10,132 nucleotides of DNA from Geosiphon pyriformis (taxonomy: Eukaryota > Glomeromycota > Glomeromycetes > Archaeosporales > Geosiphonaceae), in NCBI GenBank assembly GCA_016748015.1, contig JAAOMT010000658.1, positions 2,088-12,219 on the forward strand, given 5' to 3'. Of the stretch, positions 1-8,900 are shown one piece after another. The notes below the pieces were generated by a model, which made no database searches, was not told where the DNA came from, and worked only from the letters and a program-made list of their open reading frames with translations. The stretch's first letter is position 1; each line of letters starts with the position of its first letter. The position numbers and the translations under genes were made by a program.

Positions 1-303
1 GTTTTTATTTATTATAATTTTCATTATAGTATAATATATTACAACATACAATATTTTAAATGATTTAATAATAATAATAATAATATTTATTATTAATATT
101 ATTATTGTAATTAAATACAACTTTTAAGTAATATTAAAAAATATTGAAATTCCACAAAACCTTGAAAATTAGAAACTAAAATAATATTTAAAATTATATA
201 TAAAAAAAGCTTTTTATATTTCCAAGAAATATATTAATTGATAACTTAAAAATTTTAATGTTTCAAATAAAAAAAGTTAAACCAAATTTTTTAGGGTTAA
301 ACC

Positions 304-347
<44 letters not shown>

Positions 348-645
348 TGTAATTGTCTTTGAAATTAACTTTTCTTTAATAAAAGTTTTTAATTATTTAA
401 ATGAAATTAAAATTATCAGAAATCAATTTTTAAAATTATTTAAAATGCTTAATATGACAAATAATGTATCATTAAATAATTTAAAAATGATAAAATGTGT
501 GAATTCGACCATTAAAATTCAAAAATAATTGCTTTTTTAGCTTCCAAACTCCTTTTACATTAGTGTTAAGGCAGTAACAGAATATTTAGTCACATAGTTT
601 TGAATACCATATTTAGCAGATAATTCTTTTAATCATAATGAAGGT
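1..645 (+). repeat. Left arm of long inverted repeat
   Basis: This arm pairs in reverse complement with 6230-6861. The first 120 bases are identical to the other arm. Beyond that I count about nine substitutions, a three-base and a one-base indel, and a longer TAA run (14 units here, 9 in the partner). Similarity stops sharply after the AATGAAGGT at about 637-645. It contains the 9-base direct repeat GTTAAACCA twice (about 275-304), AT-only inner palindromes around 60-112 and no convincing ORF. Its outer end may lie left of the window. Confidence 0.95.
305..346. repeat. (TAA)14 microsatellite in left arm
   Basis: Fourteen uninterrupted TAA units follow the second GTTAAACCA. The matching place in the right arm holds only nine units, so the two arms have diverged by repeat slippage, which accounts for most of their length difference. 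Confidence 0.95.
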
Positions 646-767
646 GTTAAAATATTTGGTTTATCGGGAATTTTCGAACAAAACTCATGTACATATCTCA
701 GTATGACAACTTTTAAAATTCCGGCAGAAAGTAAATATGTTGTGTTACCCACCTCTATCTAAAAAAA

Positions 768-1405
768 GCCCGATATTCATCCACCATAAACTTCTAAACG
801 TCGCCAGATCGGTAAATGGTTCACACAAATCATTTCGTTACAGCAGCCGAAATCAAAGTACGGCTCGAAGAAACGCATCCGGGTTTTGAACTCGGTGAAA
901 TTACTATTAAGGATGAGCCTTCAAGGCTTGGCTACACTGCCATTCTGCCTAAGCATGTCCTCTCCCCACTTGCGATGGGCATGTGATCATTATCATCATA
1001 ACTGGCGCAAAGTTGTATTTTCTGAAACACTAATTTTTTGCCTGGAAAACCCATGGCACTAATGGTAAAACATCCCTTTAAGCTGCATGTTTAGGCAGCA
1101 ATCAGTAAACATAAGAAAATCAGTTTCTATATATTCACAGAGAATTTAAGTCATAAAATAGTAAATAAACACCTTTATGAGAATACAACCGCAAAATATC
1201 GGCATCAATCAGTAATTCAGCAGAATAATAACTTAAAACACATTTCTATTCATGGCCATCATATAACTTAGACCTCAACCTCATTATGAATTATTGGGCC
1301 GGGTTAAAGCATAGTGTAGAGAAGAATGATGACAAAAAAGGGAGTGTCTCAAGAGATTTTAAAAGAATAATGGACAAACCTTCTAGAAGAGGTGGTACTT
1401 ATTAA
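768..1405 (+). pseudogene. Degenerate Tc1/mariner-type (DDE_3) transposase
   Basis: Three frames together follow the layout of a fungal Tc1-like transposase. The first (768-986, with stops at 795 and 813, open from 816) reads FVTAAEI, then RLGYTAILPK, resembling the second helix-turn-helix region. The next (about 964-1062) reads RWACDHYHHNWRKVVFSE, matching the conserved W-x-x-V-x-F-S-D-E block around the first catalytic Asp. Then 1053-1271 reads KHPFKLHV, an in-frame TAG at 1092 where the family has Trp, AAISKHKKISF, FTENL and QQNNNLKHIS, where QQDN-P-KHTS is usual, so the second catalytic Asp position is Asn (1224). Finally 1253-1405 reads WPSYNLDLNLIMNYWAGLKH, the usual WPSYSPDLNPIENLWA-LK block with its acidic residue replaced by Met. 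About 20 residues seem deleted before that block. With frameshifts, stops and lost catalytic residues it cannot encode an active enzyme. This segment is visibly GC-richer than its surroundings. Confidence 0.8.
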
Positions 1406-3688
1406 AATTCATAGCATGTCGTCTATGAAAATGTCAAGAGGTTATATTGATATTAATTTTTACATATATTATAGTATAATTTTATTTTTTATTCTTTCTT
1501 AAAATAAATTTCAAATTTGCAATATACATGTATATGCTAAAATTTGATAGAATTTATCCAAAGAAAAAAAAGTTTCCTATCTTAAACAAAATTATATATT
1601 TATTAAAGATTGAAAAAGTTATTTACGTCTTAAAATTTTGTTTGATTTCAAGTTCTTCTATAAGGAATTTTAACCTTTTTTAAAGACTTTTTCAAACTCA
1701 TTTTTTAGGAAAATTCGATTTCTGACTTAAAAAATAATATCTGAGATTGCCCTTTAAAAGTTACAAAAATGAATTTTTAATAAACCTCTTTTGCCTCAAA
1801 AACTTAAACTATATCATTAATCTTTTAGTAAAAACACAATGGCATTTTTTTTTATAGAAGTCAATAAAGTTAATATGTTTCTAAAACGCTTTAGGCTTGT
1901 TTTAAATTTTGGTTTAGAAATATTGAGTTTGAAATTGAGATATTTTCATAAAAATGTAAACTATCAAAAATATGAATTTACTTTTTCGATAAAAGTTTCC
2001 ATAAGATTCTACAGCCTCCAATATTAGCATACAAATTCGGGTCAAACACAAATAAGAAATAAATGAGAAAAAAATAATGAAGATTAAGAAAATAAACAAG
2101 CTAGAAGAAGAAGAAGAAGAAGAATAATAATAATAATAATAATAATTATAATGATGATAATTTTTTTGAACTAAGACCTATTTATTAAGAAAAATTTCAT
2201 TCCAATCCAGTTATATGAAAAGTTCAAAGCTGAAATTTATCAATATAGCCGCTTAAATTATGGTAGCCTCAAATAATTTTACTAGATGTCTAGAACTAAA
2301 AAACATTCATGCTATTAAATATGCTGAGAGTTTTTAATACACTATAAAGAAAGAACAGATTTAATTTCTTTGCTATATAAATAAATAAAATATTATGATA
2401 AATTCAATAATTAATTTTTATCAAAATCAATTTACTTATAAAATGGTTAACCTTATTGGAATTATTGGAAACTCGACAAAAATTAGGCTTAATTATTCCA
2501 AACTTTTTCTAAAAGATATATTGAAAATCATGTTAATATCTTAAAAGCATTTATTCATTTCTAGGAGTAATAATAGGTAATATTAATTCGTCTTAGCAAA
2601 TATGTTGATATACTGAATTTGGAAGTTTTTCTTAAAGTAAATAAAATATTAGAAGCTGAAAAATTTTAAAGTTTTTTGAATATTTGAAATGTCATGAAAA
2701 GTTCCCAAGCTCAGACAGCAAAAAATTGGGTTTTCGAGGAATTCTTTTGAATATAATGATTATGGACATCTTTTTTAGATATTAGATTTTAGATGTTTTA
2801 AAAAGTCAATATAATTTGTGGGTAATAAAACATATAAAAATTATGGATAACAATGATTAAGAAAATATCCCATTTTGATAAATAGTGTTTAATGCTTAAT
2901 TTTGTAGAATGAACAAATTTCAAATTTTATTCTCACAAAACGGACCCAAATTATTTCTCTTGGAATACTTTATGTTGGTAAAAAATTTTAAATCAAAGAT
3001 TTTCCCTATTAAAAAATTATGTAATTAGAAAATATATATCTTGTGCTAATTACAATCTTGAACTTTGGATAAAAAATAATCAGATTCATAGAATTTTTTT
3101 AATAAAATTTTAGATTAATTTTATATCAAGAATAAGTTCAAACGTGCTTCAAAGTATCTTAATTTGAATATACACTCTAAAAAGATAAAATTGACCATAA
3201 AAGTGACCATGAGCTAATTCTCTCATTCAATATTGGATATTTAATTTTCTAATACATTGAAACACAGGTGGATCAAACTTATTGGTTTGAAGGTTAGAAG
3301 AGGATCTAGTGATATTGTAGATTTAATCATAAAATTCCTAAAATCGTTCATGTGCACCCATTGCAAATAAGATTACTGGACAATTGTAACTTGAAAACAT
3401 TTCTAGATAAAATAATAATACATTTTCGCTTTTATTTTTGAGTAGGAAACACACCTAACATGAGAAAGCATGTGAATATATTGCGCAAAAAAAAATTTCT
3501 TAAAAGTTTAACTAAAAGAAAAATTTCAAGATGGTCGATTGATAAGAAGGTAAAATCTTTTATTTAAAATTGTTTACCAAATACAAAGTAATTCGACGAC
3601 GGAACTGACTTGATTCAGTGGGGATGAAAATAAAAGTTGAAATTTGTTCATTTTAGAAAATTAAGCCTTTTAAACAATATTTATCAAA
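1406..3688. other. Gene-poor AT-rich stretch between transposase relic and lipase-like gene
   Basis: About 2.3 kb of strongly AT-rich DNA full of homopolymer runs and stops in all frames. The longest ORFs are about 60 codons, very AT-rich and without recognisable motifs, including an overlapping opposite-strand pair near 1839-2099. I see no RNA gene. The only clear internal structure is the GAA/TAA microsatellite at 2104-2145. The last few hundred bases presumably hold the promoter and 5' leader of the lipase-like gene, but no clear TATA box or initiator can be singled out in such AT-rich sequence. Confidence 0.7.
2104..2145. repeat. Compound microsatellite (GAA)7(TAA)7
   Basis: Seven GAA units (2104-2124) pass directly into seven TAA units (2125-2145), followed by an imperfect TTATAATGATGATAAT tail. 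The TAA part probably arose from the GAA part by point mutation and expansion, or the reverse. Purine-rich GAA tracts can form triplex DNA, but this one is short. Confidence 0.95.
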
Positions 3689-5079
3689 ATGCGTTTCTAT
3701 TTCAATATTTCTTTAATAATTTTGTTCATAATTTTTATTTATAGATTAGAGATTTGGAATTCAGTAGACTTTATTACAAAAAAAAATACTGACTGGTTAA
3801 AGCATGTAACATTCACAAAAAGCTACAATGCTCATTATATTCAAGAGAATACTCCAAAAAACCAATCTTTTGCTTTAGGGAACTCCAAACCTTTATATAT
3901 CTCGACTCAACCTATTAAAAACCTTAAAAATTTCAAACCGTCTGATATTCATCTTCCGGTTTCTGATGCTTCAAATTCAAACTATCGACATATTCGTAGA
4001 GAAGATTTAATATTACATCTTACTGGCCCTACAATATTAAAAAATTTTAAGCTATATGCATGGCTTTCAATGAAGGCATCATGTCTTAAGAAGAAAATTA
4101 TATATAAAGTTATACCTGGAATTTATGGTAAAAATGTGGCAAAATTTGGGAATTTTCAAATCTTAATTTGATAGAAAGTTTATAACTCTTTCCAGCTCAG
4201 ATTGGAGTCGGATCTTTACCTACTGTAACTGGGATAGTAATTAAAAAACTGATACTCAGCATCCAAGCAGATGAGCTAAGCCAAGCAGAATGGTTATCAC
4301 GAAAAAATGATTTGGTTGATTATCCAGGGATAGAAGGAGGAAAAGTTGATGCAGCATTTTACTCAAAATATCTTGAAACTAAAGGAATTATGGCTAAAAT
4401 GCTAGCAGATATCTCAAATGAAACCAAAATATATAAATTTGCTTTAGTTGCATATGGAATTGGTGCCGGTAAGTTTTCTCGGTTCATTCCTGCTACGTCT
4501 ACCATATATTAATTCTTCTTCCTTTATTTTTATTAGTGTATGGCATCCTGACAATATTGGAATTATTAAAAAAATCACTCGTTGATAGTATCAATGTGTA
4601 TTCGTATGGACAACCACGTATCGGAAATCGAATATTTGCTGAATACGTTGATCGGATTAAAAATCTGTTAATCGCGCGTATTACTTTTAAAGATGACTTT
4701 GTCCCTCGAATGCCAGTAAATCTACAAGATGAATATCTTCATCATGCAGTGGAATATTGGATTGCTTCCGAAGGATGCTTTTGTGATGATGAGAGGGTAT
4801 TCACCTGCCCTCCTATCCTAAGAAAAATTAATGGATATTATTATTATGGCGAAAATATGGTATGGTTTTTTTCTTCACTTAACTAATTTTATCTAGTTGT
4901 GGCCTGCTAATTATATAAATTATTTTCCATACTATCAGAACTGCAATAAACAATTTAGTGAACCAAATATCGAATCTCATAACGGACCCTATTTTAGCTA
5001 TAAAATGGATATTTGTCTTGAAATTCCACCACCTTTTCCAGATGCTCAGTATAAGCCTTTCGATCGAAACTGGACCTAA
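3689..5079 (+). CDS. Class 3 lipase-like protein lacking the catalytic serine (four exons, probable pseudoenzyme)
   Basis: Exons 3689-4127, 4196-4468, 4537-4859 and 4897-5079 join in phase to 1218 bases, 405 residues plus TAA. This is close to fungal lipase precursors of the Rhizomucor miehei type. Residues 8-18 form a hydrophobic segment, a signal peptide or anchor, followed by a long N-terminal region to about residue 115. The alpha/beta-hydrolase part follows: LYAWLSMKASC (122-132) at the start, the oxyanion/lid region near 169-190, the nucleophile elbow VAYGIGAV (231-238), YSYGQPRIGN (259-268), DDFVPRMP with the presumed catalytic Asp at 291, YLHHAVEYW (304-312), and ESHNGPYF with the presumed catalytic His at 373. 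In active enzymes the elbow is GHSLGG; here the Ser position is Gly234. The usual FRGS oxyanion motif reads IQAD (169-172), and VHxGF reads VDAAF. Asp and His remain, so lipid hydrolysis is unlikely while the fold is probably kept. The ATG at 3689 is the only one that gives the hydrophobic N-terminus. The uninterrupted spliced frame argues against a dead gene. It lies between the arms of the long inverted repeat. A secreted or membrane-tethered lipid-binding or decoy role is speculation. Confidence 0.85.
4128..4195 (+). other. Intron 1 of lipase-like gene (68 nt, phase 1)
   Basis: It runs from GTAAAAATG to CTCTTTCCAG. Joining G at 4127 to CT at 4196 makes an Ala codon and continues the lipase reading frame from VIPGIY into QIGVGS. 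Reading through would hit TGA at about 4169-4171. Phase agreement with the later introns supports it. Confidence 0.85.
4469..4536 (+). other. Intron 2 of lipase-like gene (68 nt, phase 1)
   Basis: The donor is GTAAGTTTT (strong consensus), and the acceptor is TATTTTTATTAG after a T-rich tract. It splits the nucleophile elbow: VAYGIGA lies before it and VYGILTILELL after. Removing it gives the continuous elbow-plus-helix pattern of the family. Confidence 0.9.
4860..4896 (+). other. Intron 3 of lipase-like gene (37 nt, phase 0)
   Basis: It runs from GTATGG to ATTTTATCTAG, with a possible branch site CTAAT at 4883. Without it the frame ends at TAA 4884-4886 and loses the C-terminal part with the presumed catalytic His. 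At 37 bases it is about half the length of the other two introns, near the lower limit for spliceosomal introns. Confidence 0.7.
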
Positions 5080-6229
5080 TTTTTACTTTTAATATCATAA
5101 TATGGCCTTATATTAATCCATTAATTGAGTTTTGTCAATAATAATATAATATATTGGAATAATTTAACAATAAGTTTATAAATTGGCATCAAGTTTCACA
5201 TTAAAATAATATTTTAAAATAGTCTATATTATAATTTTCTGAGATATAAAAACATCAAGCATTTCCAATTATTTTAAAAGCTAATTGAAAAATATATATA
5301 GCATCCCAATTTTTAATTTCTTCAACTATTTTTTCTTTCTCGATTGTTTCAAATATTCTATCCGTACTTGATACTTCTTGCTTTTGCCTTTATCTTTTCC
5401 TCGACATGTTTTTATAATAAAATAGTTTAAAAAATTCAAGTTTACTAATAAATAAATAAATACATTCTCAAATATTTCAAAATTGACACTACCATGCTTT
5501 CATTGTTTACGATTGGAAAAAATCATAGATCAAAATGGATTATTATATTTATTTTATTATAAGGGGGATTATCGTTTAAAATGGAAATAATCAATAAAGT
5601 TATAATTAATCATTTATAAATACAAATAAAAGCATATAAAATGAAATATTCAAGGATATGCATACATGATTATGTTTTTTAAAAATAAATTATACCGAAT
5701 CAACTGATTTGATTACTGGTCAATGGAGGTGGTTTTTATGGATTTGTGTTGCGTCCTAATAAAAAATATCTAAATTTTACTCTTTTTTTTAAATACTAAA
5801 AGTGAAAATTATTTTTCAAATTATTTACCCTCTTAAAGTTTTTTCAACTTTAGTCCAATTACTCACCCTTTATAATTGCCAACAGCCAAAACAGCTTCTT
5901 GCAAGGAAATACCATTATCTATCGAATATATCATCAAGAAATTACTTGAATTTGTATAAGTTTTATAATTCACATGGACTTATACTTGATCTATTTTGAT
6001 ATGGATCGAGACTAGTCTCGAGGATTACGAGTACTTATGGATAGAATTGTTATTTTCTTTCATTAAAAATAAATAATTTTAATAATAAATTATAACCACT
6101 TCATGTGATTATAAAATTATATTAAGGTTATACTGTATAAATTAAAATAAGTGAAAACCTGTAACTTTTGTGAATACCAAAATTTTCCTAACTAGAGTCA
6201 ATCCACAAGACAGTCAAGTTTTTAAGTAG
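5080..6229. other. AT-rich stretch downstream of the lipase-like gene, no convincing gene
   Basis: This should hold the 3' untranslated region and polyadenylation site of the lipase-like gene. AATAAT-type words occur at about 5138-5147, but a canonical AATAAA is not close to the stop. The longest ORF (5802-5999, 65 codons, no ordinary ATG at its first codon) has a mixed-composition middle part reading LYNCQQPKQLLARKYHYLS that I do not recognise. It could be a remnant. A perfect 16-base palindrome lies at 6006-6021. Confidence 0.6.
6006..6021. repeat. Perfect 16-bp palindrome TCGAGACTAGTCTCGA
   Basis: Each half (TCGAGACT) is the exact reverse complement of the other, with no spacer. It is GC-richer than its setting and sits about 210 bases inside the right arm. 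Its function is unknown. It could be a dimeric-protein binding site, a remnant of an end of another element, or chance. Confidence 0.9.
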
Positions 6230-6861
6230 ACCTTCATGATGATTAAAAGAATTATCTGCTAAATATGGTATTCAAAACTATGTGACTAAATATTCTGTTA
6301 CTGCCTTAACACCAATGTAAAAGGAGTTTGGAAGCTAAAAGAGCAATTATTTTTGAATTTTAATGGTCGAATTCACACATTTTATCATTTTTAAATTATT
6401 TAATGATACATTATTTGTCATATTAAGCATTTTAAATAATTTTAAAAATTGATTTCTGATAATTTTAATTTCATTTAAATAATAAAAAACTTTTATTAAA
6501 GAAAAGTTAATTTCAAAGACAATTACAATTATTATTATTATTATTATTATTATTATGGTTTAACCCAAAAAAGTTGGTTTAACTTTTTTTATTTAAAACA
6601 TTAAAATTTTTAAGTTATCAATTAATATATTTCTTGGAAATATAAAAAGCTTTTTTTATATTAAATTTTAAATATTATTATTTTAGTTTCTAATATTCAA
6701 GGTTTTGTGGAATTTCAATATTTTTTAATATTACTTAAAAGTTGTATTTAATTACAATAATAATATTAATAATAAATATTATTATTATTATTATTAAATC
6801 ATTTAAAATATTGTATGTTGTAATATATTATACTATAATGAAAATTATAATAAATAAAAAC
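6230..6861 (-). repeat. Right arm of long inverted repeat
   Basis: Reverse complement of 1-645, about 98% identical outside microsatellites. The inner boundary is sharp at ACCTTCATGAT (6230-6240). The outer boundary is at or beyond C6861, since the partner starts at base 1 of the window. Differences from the left arm include GCTCTTTTAG for GCTTTTTTAG, TTGGTG for TTAGTG, an extra AAT and five fewer TAA units. The next bases outward are TAGATAATAA. Confidence 0.95.
6529..6555. repeat. (TTA)9 microsatellite in right arm
   Basis: Nine TTA units, the counterpart of the (TAA)14 run at 305-346 in the left arm. The difference marks post-duplication slippage. Confidence 0.95.
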
Positions 6862-8440
6862 TAGATAATAATTTTAAAATAATTTATTAATTGTGAAAAT
6901 CTAAAGATTCTAGTAGGCTTAAAGAGACGAAGCAATATAATAGCTTGGGTTTTGTTGGATAATGGTTCTCCACTTTCTTTGAATAAAAGTAATGTGCGGT
7001 ATTAAGTATCTTAAAAAATCTAAAGAGGCAACTGACGTGATGATATAGCAAAATCGTAAACTTATTTGATTAGTTATACTATGATTATAAATAGTTAAAT
7101 ATTCTTTGTAAAACGAAATAAAAACCCATGAATCAATAAAATCTTTTATCATAAAATAAATAGTAATAAAGATTAAAGTTATCTAATAAAAAGATATTCT
7201 CTCTAATTATTTTTTAACAAACTCAATATTAGATTTATCTTAATTTTTTTTTATATTTTTAACCATTTCGAAATAAGATTAAAGTTGACAAAAAATTGTT
7301 AATGAAATGAAAATTATATTTTCAAAAAATTTATCAAATATCGTACCATTTGTTTTATTTTGATCATGTTTAAATTTTTATAGAATAATATAAACTCAAT
7401 TAAAAATTAAGCTAATATAAAACAAAAAAAGAAAGATATTTAAAAAATAATTATTTTTTTCGATTGGGGACAAATATTTTCGATATCTATGTTTTCAATA
7501 AAATATGACAAAAGTAGCTAATATTCAAATCAGAAAAATTTTATATTATCCTAAATTTATTAATTTAAAAGATAGTCTCAATTATTTATCATTTTTTAAT
7601 TTTGCTTTAGCAAATAAAAATATGATTGATCACTGAAAATGGTTAAAATATTTCAAATAGCTAATATAATTTCTAAATTAATAGTGTTATCTAATGTATA
7701 ATGGTTAAAAGATAATTTTACTAATTAAAAAATTGAATATTACATGTAAATAAATTTTTACAATTCTTTAAATTTCACAACTAAAAATTTTGGCTTAATT
7801 GCTAAAATATTTTTCAAATGTTATAGATATGTAATATTAAAATTTTAAATGATAAATTATTTATATTACTTTGTCTTTTGAAACACTTTTTTATCAATAC
7901 AATTAACTGAATTATTCCCAGTCAAAAGTACAATTATTATACTTGTTTGGAAGAACATGAATATTGAAAAGTTGAGTTAAAAATAAAGATGAACTTTTTG
8001 TCGTTTCCAATTTTTAATTTAAATTTTCTATTATCATACTGTGCTTTGTATTCACTCCACTGAAATTGTATGCCTAGTTTTCAAATTTGATCAAGATGAG
8101 ATGAGATGATGTTGTGGGCTAAATAAAGTCGATTTAAAACTATATTACTATGTTGGTTTTATCGAATACTAGAAAAGGGTATTTTAAAGAAATTTTTATA
8201 ATATCCTAATTTGTGATATTTAAAAATAGGGGAGGTTTCAGAGTTTAGCTAATATGGCATTCATATCGGGCTTTAAACTCACTTACTTTTAATTGAATAA
8301 AAAACGTGATAGTTTTAACTTTTTTGGTTGGTTTAAACTTGTTTATCTTCTAAAAATAGTGTTTTTCTGATAATAAGACTTAATATAATGAGTGGTTTGA
8401 TAAAATAATTCTGCTTTTTGACTAATATCATTTTAGCGTC
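6862..8440. other. AT-rich intergenic stretch, nothing recognised
   Basis: About 1.6 kb with dense stops in all frames. One 77-codon minus-strand ORF (6919-7152) lies just outside the right arm; it contains IQRKWRTIIQQNPSYYIASS and has a little more sequence complexity than its surroundings, but I recognise no domain and give it no gene status. I see no tRNA, microsatellite of note or terminal repeat here. Confidence 0.6.
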
Positions 8441-8449
8441 AATTTCCCC

Positions 8450-8900
8450 TTTTTTTACTCATTCAAATTTTTTTATACTTTTAATTTTCTTCCTTATTCT
8501 CTTGCCATGTAGCCCAAAAGATCACTTATGCTCGTTTTGATCCGGCTTTTTTACTACTAGCATTCTATTAAGTTATTATAAAAGGAATCAATCAATCAAT
8601 CAATCAATCAATCTATTTTACTAATCACCATTGACACCTATCAGCCCTTCAAAGCCATTGTCGAATTTATTTTCCAAATTCTCCTTTCACGTAAGTATGT
8701 CTTAAAAATTCCCCCAATACCTTTCCTACTTGAATACTACCATTATTTTAGCTTATATTCATCAAAGACCTTACAAAATAGGTCGCTAAAGAGAGGTATT
8801 CCGCAATATTGAAGGCTGAATCGCTTCTAGTCGGAGAAAACTACTGTATTACTTCCGAAACTGTAGCGAATACAATGGTCCTTCTTTCATAGAAATGTAC
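8450..8900 (+). other. Possible gene relic with an intron-like segment
   Basis: Sequence complexity rises here. A segment open from 8582 to 8690 (read through the AATC repeat, then ITIDTYQPFKAIVEF) is followed by GTAAGTATGT at 8691 and TATTTTAG at 8744-8751, a good 61-base intron candidate. Splicing it leads within 13 codons to a stop (TAA at about 8786). A different frame is open from 8782 to 8889 (AKERYSAILKAESLLVGEN and onward). No ATG starts either piece and I recognise no domain. It may be the decayed end of a gene, untranslated leader of the downstream metalloprotease-like gene, or chance. Confidence 0.2.
8586..8613. repeat. (AATC)7 tetranucleotide microsatellite
   Basis: Seven perfect AATC units, the only tetranucleotide repeat in the window. 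It is read in the open frame of the possible relic as a repeating N-Q-S-I pattern. Confidence 0.95.

Larger units (their letters stand above)
1..6861. mobile_element. Transposon-like unit with 0.63-0.65 kb terminal inverted repeats carrying a lipase-like gene
   Basis: Two long arms in inverted orientation (1-645 and 6230-6861) enclose about 5.6 kb. Inside, in order, are a broken Tc1/mariner transposase (about 768-1405), AT-rich filler, an intact four-exon lipase-like gene (3689-5079) and more filler. The arms are about 98% alike outside microsatellites, so the structure is recent or kept uniform by gene conversion. The bases after the right arm are TA (6862-6863), compatible with the TA target duplication of Tc1/mariner elements. 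The left flank is not in the window, so no duplication can be confirmed, and the left arm may extend further out. No intact transposase is present, so any movement would need an enzyme supplied in trans. A plain inverted segmental duplication is the alternative. The inverted repeat itself is certain; the transposon reading is inference. Confidence 0.6.

Noticed and set aside
288-304. Telomere-like TTAGGGTTAAACC word
   Set aside because: Only one TTAGGG-like unit occurs, it is not tandem, and the partner arm has TTTGGGTTAAACC.
1839-2099. Overlapping ORFs of about 60 codons on both strands
   Set aside because: Both are low-complexity AT-rich translations without ordinary starts, domains or flanking splice signals, and they overlap on opposite strands.
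5802-5999. 65-codon plus-strand ORF between the lipase-like gene and the right arm
   Set aside because: It begins at a GTG rather than ATG and has no recognised motif. The middle part is somewhat more complex, so it is noted as a possible remnant only.
1-6861. Polinton/Maverick or other giant DNA transposon
   Set aside because: The long inverted arms would fit, but no polymerase B, integrase, ATPase or capsid-like coding is present and the unit is too short.
1-6861. LTR retrotransposon
   Set aside because: The long repeats are inverted, not direct, and no reverse transcriptase, protease or gag motif is visible.
6919-7152. 77-codon minus-strand ORF just outside the right arm
   Set aside because: No domain recognised and no supporting exon or signal nearby. 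It could be a fragment of a gene cut by the repeat boundary, but nothing in the sequence shows this.
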